The notes: a model not told the origin generated them from the letters alone. A DNA stretch of 64,000 nt from Streptomyces sp. NRRL WC-3626 (GCF_000718785.1 NZ_JOCA01000013.1:62001-126000), one strand, 5' to 3'. Counted from the stretch's first letter, positions 8,756 to 17,107 are shown. Program-made: numbers and translations.

Positions 8756-9637
8756 GTGTTCTCCAACTATCTGATCGGTCTGCGGGAGGGCCTGGAGGCC
8801 AGTCTCGTCGTCTGCATCCTGATCGCCTACCTGGTGAAGACCGGGCGGCGGGACGCGCTGAAGCCGGTGTGGACGGGCGTCGGGGTCGCGGTCGTCCTGG
8901 CGCTGGGCTTCGGCTGCGCGCTCGAATTCGGTTCGCAGGAGCTGACGTTCGAGGCGCAGGAGGCGCTCGGCGGTTCACTGTCGCTGCTCGCGGTGTGCCT
9001 GGTGACGTGGATGGTGTTCTGGATGCGGCGCACCGCCCGGCACCTGAAGGCGGAGCTGCACGGCAAGCTGGACGCGGCGCTCGCGATGGGCACGGGCGCG
9101 CTGGTCGTGACCGCGTTCCTCGCGGTGGGCCGGGAGGGGCTGGAGACGGCCCTGTTCGTGTGGGCGTCGGTGCACGCGGCCGGTGACGGCAGTCCGCGCC
9201 CGCTGATCGGGGTGGCGCTGGGGCTGGCCACGGCGGTGCTGCTCGGCTGGCTGTTCTACCGGGGCGCGCTCAGGATCAACCTGGCCAGGTTCTTCACCTG
9301 GACCGGCGGCATGCTGGTCGTCGTGGCGGCGGGGGTGCTGGCGTACGGCTTCCACGATCTCCAGGAGGCCGACTGGCTGCCGGGGCTGACGGATCTGGCC
9401 TTCGACGTCAGCGGCGCGATCCCGCCGGACAGTTGGTACGGCACGCTGCTGAAGGGCGTGTTCAACTTCCAGCCCGATCCGACCGTCCTCCAGGTCACGG
9501 TGTGGCTGCTGTACCTGGTCCCGGCACTCGCGCTGTTCCTCGCCCCGGTAGGGTTCGCCTCCGGGAAGGGGAAGGTGAAGGAACCGGATGAGCAGGGATC
9601 ACGGCCTTCGAGGGCTCCGCAGGCGCCGCAGGACTGA
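8756..9637 (+). CDS. efeU: EfeU ferrous/ferric iron permease (FTR1 family)
   Basis: 293 residues from GTG at 8756, three bases after the efeB stop. Seven or so membrane segments are visible, with both REGLE iron-binding motifs: LREGLEASLVV at the very N-terminus and VGREGLETALFVW near residue 125. These glutamates form the iron path in FTR1/EfeU permeases. The C-terminus after about residue 275 is a polar tail (GKGKVKEPDEQG) that overlaps the start of the next gene by 50 bases. It is the membrane channel of the EfeUOB system. Confidence 0.95.
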   Translation: MFSNYLIGLREGLEASLVVCILIAYLVKTGRRDALKPVWTGVGVAVVLALGFGCALEFGSQELTFEAQEALGGSLSLLAVCLVTWMVFWMRRTARHLKAELHGKLDAALAMGTGALVVTAFLAVGREGLETALFVWASVHAAGDGSPRPLIGVALGLATAVLLGWLFYRGALRINLARFFTWTGGMLVVVAAGVLAYGFHDLQEADWLPGLTDLAFDVSGAIPPDSWYGTLLKGVFNFQPDPTVLQVTVWLLYLVPALALFLAPVGFASGKGKVKEPDEQGSRPSRAPQAPQD

Positions 9638-10574
9638 CGTGGGCGTGCTCATGGCCGCTCTGTCGGTGACGGCGAGCGGCTGTGTGGTGGTGCACGGTGA
9701 GCGCGAGGTGCTCCCGGCCACGACCCGCGCCGAGGCGGCGAAGGCGCTGGAGGAGTTCACGGCCGCGTACAACGCCGCCGACAAGGCGTACGACGGTTCC
9801 CTGGACGCCGATCACACCACCGGTGCCCTCGCCGACATCGACGGGGCGCGGCTGGAGGCGGGGCGGGTCAACAGCCCGGAGGGCAACACCCGGCACACGC
9901 CGCTGAAGCTGACGGACGCGAAGTTCACCATCCCAAAGAAGGCCGGCTGGCCGCGCTGGTTCCTCGCCGACGCGGCCGGCAGCAAGGGCGCCGGCTCGCG
10001 CTGGCTGCTGGTGTTCACGCGCGACGGTGTCGACGAGACGTGGGAGGCGGCGTATCTGACGCTCGTCGCCCCGGGCGACGTACCGGAGTTCAAGACGGAC
10101 GCGGACGGGTGGGCCGAGGCCGTGCCCGCGAACTCGACCGAACCGGCCGTCGCGCCGGGCGAGTTGAGCAAGGACTTCGCCGCCTATCTGAAGGACGGCG
10201 GGACCGCGTTCGCGCAGGGTCCGCACACCAGCGGGTGGCGGGCGCAGCGGGAGAAGAAGTCGTCGCGGCCGGGGCTGGCCACGCAGTACATCGACGAGCC
10301 GCTGACGAACGGCGACTACGCGCCGCTGGCGCTGCGTACGAAGGACGGCGGGGCGCTGGTGTTCTTCACGACGCGCCACTTCGAGAAGCAGACGGCGGCG
10401 GCGGGGGCGTCGGTGCCGGCGCCGAACAAGGACGTGCTGGCGCTGACGGACGGGGAGATACGGCAGTCGCTGACGATGGAGTTCGTCTCCAACGAGGTGG
10501 CGCTGGACCCGGCCGACGGCCCGGTGGAGATCCTGGGGCGGATCCAGGGGCTGACGTCGGCACAGGGCGAGTAG
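9588..10574 (+). CDS. Lipoprotein of unknown function, fused to the efe operon
   Basis: 328 residues from ATG at 9588, preceded by AAGGA and overlapping the end of efeU by 50 bases. After a basic start (LRRRRRTDVG) the hydrophobic stretch VLMAALSVTASGC ends in a lipobox cysteine near residue 32. The exported part carries an N-terminal helical region (TTRAEAAKALEEFTAAYNAADKAY) and then a beta-rich region, without a known enzyme motif. Co-translation with efeU suggests an accessory surface role in iron uptake, but this gene is not part of the canonical three-component system and I know no function for it. Confidence 0.85.
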   Translation: MSRDHGLRGLRRRRRTDVGVLMAALSVTASGCVVVHGEREVLPATTRAEAAKALEEFTAAYNAADKAYDGSLDADHTTGALADIDGARLEAGRVNSPEGNTRHTPLKLTDAKFTIPKKAGWPRWFLADAAGSKGAGSRWLLVFTRDGVDETWEAAYLTLVAPGDVPEFKTDADGWAEAVPANSTEPAVAPGELSKDFAAYLKDGGTAFAQGPHTSGWRAQREKKSSRPGLATQYIDEPLTNGDYAPLALRTKDGGALVFFTTRHFEKQTAAAGASVPAPNKDVLALTDGEIRQSLTMEFVSNEVALDPADGPVEILGRIQGLTSAQGE

Positions 10575-10587
10575 GCCGGCGCGGGCG

Positions 10588-11325
10588 TCAGTGCCGTGAG
10601 GGCCAGGCCGCGCTCGCGTGGTCGGGGCGCTCTTCGGCGTAGCGGGCGCAGGAGTCGGTGAGGAGCTCCAGCAGGCTCAGCGGGTCCGGGAGCGGATGCT
10701 CCGGTCCGCGCACCCAGCGCACCGAGCGGCCGTCGTCGCCGGGGAGGCGGGCGGGCGGTACCAGGACGTAGGAGCCGCGGCAGTGCCAGCGCAGGCCGGG
10801 GTGCTCGTCCATGGTCTCCGGGTGGCAGTCCAGCTCGCAGGGCCACCACTCGTCCTCGTCCTCGGGGGTGCCGCGGGTGAGGGTGAAGAACAGCATGCGG
10901 TCGTCGTCGCTCTCGGCGACCGGGCCGACCTCGATGCCGGTGGCGAGCAGGCGGGTGAGTGCCTGGCGGCCGGCGTCGAGGGGGACGTCGAGGACGTCGT
11001 GCACCATGCCGGTGGCGGTGATGAAGTTGGCCTGCGGCTGGTGGCGGGCCCAGCGCTCGATCTGGCCGTGGTCGGTGGTGGACTGCGTCTGCCAGGCGAA
11101 CGACACCGGGTGCCGGGCGGGGGTCGGACAGCCCACGCGGTCACAGGAACAGCCGTACCGGGCGGCGGGGTGGGCGGCGGGCGCGAGCGGCAGTCCCGCG
11201 TCGGCGGCGGCGAGCAGCAGGGCCTCACGGCCGCCCTCGTCGGCGGGCGGTTTCGGGCGGCGTCCGCGCAGCCACTGGGAGAGCCTGCCCTGCCGGCCGC
11301 TTCGGCCGCCGAACTCCGCGCTCAT
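10588..11325 (-). CDS. Bifunctional DNA primase/polymerase N-terminal domain protein
   Basis: 245 residues, reading away from the efe operon and ending 13 bases from its last gene. The N-terminal half has the Streptomyces prim-pol pattern: a cysteine cluster YGCSCDRVGCPTPARHPV followed by W-rich WERWAR-like QIERWARHQPQANFITATG. The C-terminal half is specific to the family (ELDCHPETMDEHPGLRWHCRGSYVLVPP). Stand-alone proteins of this kind are common single-copy chromosomal genes in Streptomyces. Their role in replication or repair is not established, and the metal-binding aspartates of active prim-pol enzymes are not obvious here. Confidence 0.75.
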   Translation of the reverse strand: MSAEFGGRSGRQGRLSQWLRGRRPKPPADEGGREALLLAAADAGLPLAPAAHPAARYGCSCDRVGCPTPARHPVSFAWQTQSTTDHGQIERWARHQPQANFITATGMVHDVLDVPLDAGRQALTRLLATGIEVGPVAESDDDRMLFFTLTRGTPEDEDEWWPCELDCHPETMDEHPGLRWHCRGSYVLVPPARLPGDDGRSVRWVRGPEHPLPDPLSLLELLTDSCARYAEERPDHASAAWPSRH

Positions 11326-11448
11326 CTATCCCCTCGCCTCGCCGTCGTACGCCTCAACATGCCCTATCGTCCCACGTTCGTGCGCGTCGCGAGACGGATG
11401 GGGTGTCATTGCACACTTTGCCCGCATATGCGCACCTACCGTGATCAT

Positions 11449-12288
11449 ATGGTCACAAGAATCGCGTCGACGGGCCTCGCGGTCGTGGCCTCCGTGATCT
11501 CACTGTCCCTCACCGGCCACGGCGCCGCCCGCCCGCTGGAGTGGGGTTCCGGGCCGCTGACGGTGGACGCGCTGCCCCGTGTCCCGTACGTCGCCCATCG
11601 CGGCGGGGCGCGGGAGGTCCCGGAGAACAGCATGTCGGGGCTGGCGGCGGCGTACCGGCGCGGTACGGCGCAGGTGCTGGACTTCGACACACGGGTGCTG
11701 CGGGACGGCACGCCGGTCGTCTTCCACGACGCGACGCTGAACCGCACCACGTTCCTGGGCGGCGCGGTGAGCGGTCTGAACGCCGGGGAGTGGCGGGGCG
11801 TACGGCTGCGGCCGCGCGACGCGCTGCCGGGGAGCTGGCGTGCGGAGCGGCCGCCGACGGTGGCGGAGGTGCTGGACCGGTTCGGCGGGCGGACCGTGCT
11901 GATGCTGGAGGCGAAGGACCCGCGCGGGCTCGGCCGGCTGGCGGCGCTGATCCGCGGGCGGGGCCTGACCCGCTCGGTGTTCGTGAACACCAACGACCCG
12001 GAGGTGGCCCGCCGCGTCCACGCCCTGGGCCTGCTGACCCAGCTCTGGCGCTCGGCCCGCCAGCTCCGCACCGACCGCCCGGAGCGCTGGCGCCCCTACG
12101 TCGACCTGCTCGACGTGGACATCAGGGCCCGGGACGCCGATCTGCGCCGCGCGGTCCGCTCCGGCATCCCGCGCGTCTGGGCCCACACGATCGTCACCCC
12201 GGCCCAGCGCGACCGGGCCCTGGCCCTGGGCTGCAACGGCGTCATCACGGACGCGCCGGGGCGGGTCAGCGGGGTGCGAGGCCGTTGA
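11449..12288 (+). CDS. Secreted glycerophosphodiester phosphodiesterase
   Basis: About 279 residues from ATG at 11449 (ATG at 11428 in the same frame is an alternative). A signal peptide (MVTRIASTGLAVVASVISLS) is followed by a GDPD domain: YVAHRGGAREVPENSM with the catalytic histidine near residue 50, VVFHDATLNRTT carrying the second histidine, and LMLEAKD with a metal-binding glutamate. Such enzymes hydrolyse glycerophosphodiesters to glycerol-3-phosphate and an alcohol outside the membrane. The 3' end overlaps the convergent TetR gene by 23 bases. Confidence 0.9.
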   Translation: MVTRIASTGLAVVASVISLSLTGHGAARPLEWGSGPLTVDALPRVPYVAHRGGAREVPENSMSGLAAAYRRGTAQVLDFDTRVLRDGTPVVFHDATLNRTTFLGGAVSGLNAGEWRGVRLRPRDALPGSWRAERPPTVAEVLDRFGGRTVLMLEAKDPRGLGRLAALIRGRGLTRSVFVNTNDPEVARRVHALGLLTQLWRSARQLRTDRPERWRPYVDLLDVDIRARDADLRRAVRSGIPRVWAHTIVTPAQRDRALALGCNGVITDAPGRVSGVRGR

Positions 12289-12886
12289 GGGCGTAGTCGA
12301 CGAGGGTGTCGGTGTAGTCGTAGGTGATCGGGCCCGTGTACTGGAGCCAGCGCTGGGCGAGGGGGGAGACGAAGAGTTCCAGGGCGATACGGGGGTCGAC
12401 CTCGGGGCGGATGTCGCCGGTGTCCTGGGCGGCGCGCAGACGGTCGACGTAGAGCTGGAGCTGGGGTTCCAGGAGCCGGGCGACGAACCTGCGGCCGAGC
12501 TCCTCGTTGACGACGCCCTCGGCGGCCAGGGCGCGGGACGGGGCCTCGAAGGCGGGGTCGCGCAGTTCGTCGACCGTGGCACGCAGGACGAGCCTGAGGT
12601 CGGCGGCGAGGTCGCCGGTGTCCGGGATGGTGTACGGGACCTGGCCGGCGGCCTGCGCGGCCTGCTCGCCCATGTCGAGGAACGCCTCGAGGAGGACGTC
12701 CGCCTTCGACGGCCACCAGCGGTAGATCGTCTGCTTGCCGACGCCGGCGCGGGAGGCGATGCCCTCGATGGTGGTCCTCGGGTAACCGACCTCGACGACG
12801 AGGGCGAGGGCGGCTTCGTAGATGGCCCGTCGGGAGCGCTCGCTGCGGCGGGTGACGTCCGGGGCTGCTGACTGGTTCGTGGACAT
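12266..12886 (-). CDS. TetR/AcrR family transcriptional regulator
   Basis: 206 residues. The N-terminal helix-turn-helix is clear (SRRAIYEAALALVVEVGYPR, then TIEGIASRAGVGKQTIYRWW, residues 18-60). The C-terminal domain (residues 80-190) is the TetR_C type with LVLRATVDELRDPAF and is where an unknown effector would bind. Two related palindromes at 12909-12921 and 12948-12964 sit just upstream of its start, consistent with autoregulation and with control of the divergently oriented small gene at 12991. Confidence 0.9.
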   Translation of the reverse strand: MSTNQSAAPDVTRRSERSRRAIYEAALALVVEVGYPRTTIEGIASRAGVGKQTIYRWWPSKADVLLEAFLDMGEQAAQAAGQVPYTIPDTGDLAADLRLVLRATVDELRDPAFEAPSRALAAEGVVNEELGRRFVARLLEPQLQLYVDRLRAAQDTGDIRPEVDPRIALELFVSPLAQRWLQYTGPITYDYTDTLVDYALNGLAPR

Positions 12887-12908
12887 GGGTCGAATTTAGC
12901 AGTTGACA

Positions 12909-12921
12909 AGACGGTGCGTCT
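12909..12921. promoter_or_regulatory. Candidate TetR operator, copy 1
   Basis: AGACGGTGCGTCT is a perfect palindrome (AGACG, three-base spacer, CGTCT) 23 bases upstream of the TetR start codon. A TTGACA hexamer lies directly before it at 12903-12908. The same AGACG/CGTCT arms recur at 12948-12964. Confidence 0.55.
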
Positions 12922-12947
12922 CGCCGGAGAGTGGTGGAGGTCGGAGG

Positions 12948-12964
12948 CGAGACGGAACGTCTCG
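12948..12964. promoter_or_regulatory. Candidate TetR operator, copy 2
   Basis: CGAGACGGAACGTCTCG is a perfect palindrome with seven-base arms and a three-base spacer. Its core AGACG/CGTCT matches the first palindrome; the centres are 41 bp apart, about four helical turns, which would put bound dimers on the same face of the DNA. Confidence 0.55.
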
Positions 12965-12990
12965 TATTGAGAGCTCGGGACGAAGGGATG

Positions 12991-13233
12991 ATGACCATGA
13001 CCCGAGGTGGAGCCGGAAACATGCTGGGGGTCGGCGGCGCCCGGCAGCACATGGGGCGCGAGGCCCTGCGCGGCGGCGGCCGCGGAGGGCCGCGCGTCGG
13101 GGGCGGCCCCGACGCGCGGGCGCGGAAGCGGGAGCTGCTGCGCACGCTGCGGGAGCGGCGGGAGGCGGATCAGCCTTCGGCGGAGGGCGGCGGCCAGGGG
13201 TCGCCCCAGTCGGTGTCGCGGGCCGCGCGGTAG
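12991..13233 (+). CDS. DUF6243 family small protein
   Basis: About 80 residues (ATG at 12991; 12988 and 12997 are also in frame, and AAGGG at 12983 best fits 12997). The motif GGAGNMLGVGGARQHMGREA followed by LRGGGRGG and then RARKRELLRTLRERRE is the pattern of DUF6243, a family of short, basic, glycine-rich Streptomyces proteins of unknown function. It lies divergent from the TetR gene behind the two palindromes, and its 3' end overlaps the convergent Rsm22-type gene by 64 bases. Confidence 0.7.
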   Translation: MTMTRGGAGNMLGVGGARQHMGREALRGGGRGGPRVGGGPDARARKRELLRTLRERREADQPSAEGGGQGSPQSVSRAAR

Positions 13234-14153
13234 AGGTCGCCGTGGCGTTTGGTGACCGTGGCGCGGTGCAGGGCCGAGTCCTTCTCGCACAGGTCGAGGA
13301 GGACCTGGCCCTTGCGGATCTGCGGTCTGCGGACGACGCGGGCGGGGGCCGGGGCGACGGGCAGGCGGGTGGCGGCGACGTAGGCGAACTTCTCGTCCTC
13401 GTAGGCGAGGGAGCCGCCCTTGATCTGCCGGTGCAGTGAGGAACGGCTGACCCGTGCGGAGAAGTGGCACCAGTCCGTGCCGGGCGCGATGGGGCAGGCG
13501 TCGCTGTGCGGGCAGGGGGCGGCGATGTGGAAGCCGGCGGAGATCAGGCGGTCGCGTGCCTCGATGAGGCGGGTGTAGCCGTCGGGGGTGCCGGGTTCGA
13601 CGATCACGACGGACTGCGCGGCGCCGGCGGCGGCGTCGACGAGGGCGGTGCGGTCGGGGGCGGTGAGCTCGTTGAGGACGTAGGAGACGGTGACGAGATC
13701 AGTGCTCTCGATGGTGAGCGCCGCTCCGATACGAGAGCGCTGCCAGCGGGTGTCGCGCAGCGCGGGGTTGGCGGCGGCGAGCTCCCGGCCGAGGGCGAGC
13801 GCGGGCTCGGCCCAGTCCAGCACGGTCACGGGGCGCTCCCCGCCCCACACGTCACCGACCGCCCAGGCGGCGGCGCCGGTTCCCCCGCCGACATCGGTGT
13901 GATCACGGGGCGCCCAGCCGGGCACGGCATCCGCGAACGCCTCGAGCGCGGAGCGTACGGCCTCGAAGGTGGCGGGCATCCGGTAGGCGGCGTAGGCGGC
14001 GACATCGGCGCGGTCGCGGAGGATCGGCGCCTCGGTGGGGGTGGTCCCCCGGTAGTTGGCGATCAGCCGCTCCACGGCCGACCCGACCTGCCGGGCCGGA
14101 ATCCCGTCGAGCAATCCAGCGAGCGCGCTGTGCAGCGAAGCAACACCATTCAC
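13170..14153 (-). CDS. Rsm22-type small ribosomal subunit methyltransferase-like protein
   Basis: 327 residues. A Rossmann methyltransferase core begins near residue 85 (HTDVGGGTGAAAWAV, the SAM-binding glycine loop), followed by VTVLDWAEPALALGREL and the segment LVTVSYVLNELT. A cysteine-bearing segment CPHSDACPI with WCHF and a C-terminal basic region (RRPQIRKGQVLLDLC) are typical of Rsm22 proteins, which in mitochondria are needed for small ribosomal subunit assembly and bind a metal or iron-sulfur site. The bacterial role is presumed ribosome-related. The gene stands alone. Confidence 0.8.
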   Translation of the reverse strand: MNGVASLHSALAGLLDGIPARQVGSAVERLIANYRGTTPTEAPILRDRADVAAYAAYRMPATFEAVRSALEAFADAVPGWAPRDHTDVGGGTGAAAWAVGDVWGGERPVTVLDWAEPALALGRELAAANPALRDTRWQRSRIGAALTIESTDLVTVSYVLNELTAPDRTALVDAAAGAAQSVVIVEPGTPDGYTRLIEARDRLISAGFHIAAPCPHSDACPIAPGTDWCHFSARVSRSSLHRQIKGGSLAYEDEKFAYVAATRLPVAPAPARVVRRPQIRKGQVLLDLCEKDSALHRATVTKRHGDLYRAARDTDWGDPWPPPSAEG

Positions 14154-14186
14154 CCGGCAATTCTACGAGGCCCCGGTGCCGTCTCA

Positions 14187-14377
14187 CCGTGCGGTGGGGT
14201 TGGGCGGTGGCCCGGTGCTGGGGGCTGGGGGCTGGGCGGGGGTGGGTTGCGCGGCCCGGCGCCTGCGGGGTGCCGTCGCGCCCACCCGTGCGGCGGGATT
14301 GGGCAGTCGCCCGGTGCTGGGGGCTCGGCGGGGGCGGGTTGCGCAGCCCGGCGCTCGCGGGGTGCCGTCGCGCCCAC
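14187..14377. repeat. Two imperfect direct repeats of about 95 bp in an intergenic gap
   Basis: The 333-base gap 14154-14486 has no credible gene. It holds two adjacent diverged copies of one G-rich unit, 14187-14285 and 14286-14377, both containing CCCGGTGCTGGGGGCT near the start and GGGTGCCGTCGCGCCCACCC at the end. The second ends against the hairpin at 14379-14398. Similar GC-rich units occur between genes in many Streptomyces chromosomes; the function is unknown. Confidence 0.7.
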
Positions 14378-14378
14378 C

Positions 14379-14398
14379 CGTGCCGCCCCAGCGGCACG
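14379..14398. terminator. Perfect hairpin downstream of the serine hydrolase gene
   Basis: CGTGCCGC and GCGGCACG pair across a CCCA loop (8-bp stem). It lies about 90 bases beyond the stop of the minus-strand hydrolase gene and directly after the repeat pair, so it can act as a terminator or be part of the repeat element. Confidence 0.45.
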
Positions 14399-14486
14399 AC
14401 TGCCCGCGGAGGGCGGAGGGGTGCGGCGCGGTCCACCGCGGGAGCAGTGGGGTGCGGCGCCGTCGACCGCGGGAGCGGGGGGCGTT

Positions 14487-15662
14487 TTACTTGCCCCGGA
14501 CCGACCGGGCCACCCGGGTCCCCGCGGACGCCCGAGGTGTGCTGTCCGGGCGGGGCGGGCGGCGGGGGTGGACCGTGTTCGCCAGGAGGACCACGTACGT
14601 GTCCGACCGCCGGTTCAGCACCAGCGACGTTCCCGTGAAGCCCGTGTGGCCCGCACCGCCCTCCGCCAGCCCGCCCATGAACCACGGCTGGTCCAGCGCG
14701 AACCCCAGCCCCGGCGGGGTGAAGAGCAGATCCACGAAGTCCGGCCCCAGAATCCGCGCGGGCCCGTACGCCCCGCCCGCCAGTAACGTCCGGCAGAACA
14801 CCGCCAGATCCCGCCCCGTCGAGAACAGCCCCGCGTGCCCCGCCACACCCCCCAGCGCCCACGCGTTCTCGTCGTGCACGACCCCCCGCAGCATCCCCCG
14901 CTCCGCCTTCCCCCACGGCCGCCGCTGGTCCTCGGTCGCCGCCGCCGCCGCGCACGGCCCGAAGGACGTCGCCGTCATCCCCAGCGGCCGGGTGATCCCG
15001 TCCCGCACCAGCACATCGAGCCCCCGCCCGGTGACGCGCTCCAGGACGTGCTGGAGCAGCAGCATGTTGAGGTCGGAGTAGCAGTAGGCACCCGGCGCCC
15101 CCACCGGCCGCTCCGCCCGCAGCAGCGCGAGCCGCTCCGCGTCGTCCGCGCAGTCGTACAGCGGGAGTTCGGGCCGCAGCCCGGATGTATGGGTGAGCAG
15201 TTGCCGCACGGTGACCCCGTGCCGCACCACCCCCGTGAACTCCGGCAGATACGCCCCCACGCGCGCGTCGATCCCCAGCGTGCGCCGCTCGATCTGCTGC
15301 ACCGCCGCCACCGAGGTGAACAGCTTCGTCAGCGACGCCAGGTCGAACGGCGTGTCCACGGTCATCGGGACCCGTTCACGCGCCGGCAGTTCGACCGGCG
15401 CGTCCGCCTTCTCGTCGTACCGGGCGTACCGCACCGCCCACCCTGCCGCCTCCTCCACGGCGACGACGGGCCCGCGCCCGACGACCACGACGGCCCCCGC
15501 CGCCCATGGCCGCTCGCCGCTCACCCGGGCGTGGATCTCCCGTACCAGGAGCCGGAGTTCGCCCGCGTCGAGCCCCGCCCGTTCCGGGGTGCCGTCGCGC
15601 AGTCGCGGGGCGCTCAGATGCCCCCGCCCTTCAGGCCCGTCCGTCCGTTCCACGGTCGGCAC
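14487..15662 (-). CDS. Serine hydrolase, beta-lactamase/penicillin-binding-protein-like
   Basis: 391 residues from GTG at 15662. The class C beta-lactamase fold motifs are present: the nucleophile SxxK as LASLTKLF near residue 115, the YxN-type motif as YSDLN near residue 196, and a C-terminal HTGFTG element serving as the KTG-like third motif. No signal peptide or lipobox is seen, so the protein is probably cytoplasmic, like many esterase or peptidase members. Its start lies inside the 3' end of the MFS exporter gene (49-base overlap), indicating a coupled two-gene unit. The substrate is unknown. Confidence 0.85.
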   Translation of the reverse strand: MPTVERTDGPEGRGHLSAPRLRDGTPERAGLDAGELRLLVREIHARVSGERPWAAGAVVVVGRGPVVAVEEAAGWAVRYARYDEKADAPVELPARERVPMTVDTPFDLASLTKLFTSVAAVQQIERRTLGIDARVGAYLPEFTGVVRHGVTVRQLLTHTSGLRPELPLYDCADDAERLALLRAERPVGAPGAYCYSDLNMLLLQHVLERVTGRGLDVLVRDGITRPLGMTATSFGPCAAAAATEDQRRPWGKAERGMLRGVVHDENAWALGGVAGHAGLFSTGRDLAVFCRTLLAGGAYGPARILGPDFVDLLFTPPGLGFALDQPWFMGGLAEGGAGHTGFTGTSLVLNRRSDTYVVLLANTVHPRRPPRPDSTPRASAGTRVARSVRGK

Positions 15663-16966
15663 ATGCCCAGGAAGCAGACGAGTGCCACCAGGGCGGCGGC
15701 CAGTTGGACGACGGCCATCGGGACGGCGGTGTCCTCGCCGGCGATCCCGACCAGCGGGGAGGCGATCGCGCCGATGAGGAAGGACGTCGTACCGAGCAGG
15801 GCGGACGCGGAACCGGCGGCGTGCCGGGTGCGCATCAGGGCGAGGGTCTGGGTGTTGGGCAGGGTGATGCCCATCGCGGACATCAGCACGAACAGCGCGG
15901 CCGCCATGGGGACGAGCCCGACCTCGCCGAAGACGCCGAGCGACATCAGCAGCAGCGCGACCGCCGCGGCGACCACGACGGTGAGCCCGAGTCCGAGCAC
16001 CTTGTCCAGCCGGACCCTCCCGACCAGCACCTTGCCGTTGATCTGTCCCATGATCACGAGGCCGATGGAGTTGAGCCCGAACAGCAGGCTGAACGTCTGC
16101 GGCGAGGCGCCGTAGATCTCCTGGACGACGAACGGGGAGGCGGCGACGTAGGCGAAGAGGGCCGCGAAGGCGAAGCCTCCGGTGAGCGTGTACCCGGTGA
16201 AGGCGCGGTCGGCGAGCAGCCGGCGCATCGAGGTGAGCGTCTCGCCGACGCCCCCGCCGTGCCGGTCGGCGGGCGCCAGGGTCTCCGGGAGCTTCGCCCA
16301 GACGACGGCCGTCAGCAGCAGCCCGACGCCGGTGAGGACGACGAACACGCCCCGCCAGTCCGTGATCCGCAGGATCTGCCCGCCGATGAGCGGAGCGATG
16401 ATCGGCGCGACGCCGGAGATCAGCATGAGGGTGGAGAAGAAGCGGGCCATGGCCACGCCGTCGTACAGGTCACGGGCGACCGCCCGCGCGATGACGATCC
16501 CGGCCGCGCCCGCGAGACCCTGCAACAGCCGGAAGGCGATGAGGAGTTCGACGGTGGGGGCGATCGCGCACAGCGCGGTGGCGACGATGTAGACCGCGAG
16601 GCCGGCGAGGAGCGGGCGCCGGCGGCCCCAGCGGTCGCTCATCGGGCCGACCACCAGCTGTCCGAGAGCCATACCGGCCATGCAGGCGGTGAGGGTGAGC
16701 TGGACGGTGGCGGCGGGCGCGTGCAGCGCCTGGGTGACCTCCGGGAGCGCGGGGAGGTACATGTCCATCGCCAGGGGTGGCGTGGCGGTCAGTCCGCCGA
16801 GGACGAGTGTGACCAGCAGGCTCGTGCGGCGGGCCGACGTCGCGCGGATCGCCGCCTCGGCCGCCTTCAGATCGAGCGCGGCCGGACCCCGTGCCGCCCT
16901 GCCGTCCGTCGGGTTCGCCGCCGTATTCGATACGGAGTTCGATATGGACGCCCCACCCTCGGGCAT
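15614..16966 (-). CDS. MFS multidrug exporter, Bcr/CflA family
   Basis: 450 residues with twelve predicted membrane segments. After a 45-residue polar N-terminus come the family motifs MDMYLPALPEVTQ in the first segment region, the MFS loop motif GPMSDRWGRRRPLL near residue 110, and RLLQGLAGAAGIVIARAVARD in the fourth segment region, all typical of Bcr/CflA drug:proton antiporters. Pairing with a beta-lactamase-fold hydrolase in one transcript suggests modification and export of a small molecule, which is inference. Confidence 0.9.
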   Translation of the reverse strand: MPEGGASISNSVSNTAANPTDGRAARGPAALDLKAAEAAIRATSARRTSLLVTLVLGGLTATPPLAMDMYLPALPEVTQALHAPAATVQLTLTACMAGMALGQLVVGPMSDRWGRRRPLLAGLAVYIVATALCAIAPTVELLIAFRLLQGLAGAAGIVIARAVARDLYDGVAMARFFSTLMLISGVAPIIAPLIGGQILRITDWRGVFVVLTGVGLLLTAVVWAKLPETLAPADRHGGGVGETLTSMRRLLADRAFTGYTLTGGFAFAALFAYVAASPFVVQEIYGASPQTFSLLFGLNSIGLVIMGQINGKVLVGRVRLDKVLGLGLTVVVAAAVALLLMSLGVFGEVGLVPMAAALFVLMSAMGITLPNTQTLALMRTRHAAGSASALLGTTSFLIGAIASPLVGIAGEDTAVPMAVVQLAAALVALVCFLGMCRPWNGRTGLKGGGI

Positions 16967-17044
16967 GTGACCCCTCCCTTTTCACGCCATCGGCTCCCTA
17001 TGCTCTCAGCTCGTACGGAGTGCTCGGCGTCAACGGCGATGTCA

Positions 17045-17058
17045 TGGGAGCGCTTCCA
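17045..17058. promoter_or_regulatory. CebR-like LacI-family operator
   Basis: TGGGAGCGCTTCCA differs at one position from TGGGAGCGCTCCCA, the palindrome bound by CebR, the cellobiose-responsive LacI-type repressor of Streptomyces. It sits 50 bases upstream of the oxidoreductase start and 79 bases from the divergent exporter start. Binding by CebR or a paralogue is inferred. Confidence 0.5.
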
Positions 17059-17107
17059 ACGACATCCCTTCACGATGTGACGAACGACACGAGCAGGTGG
17101 GACACGC

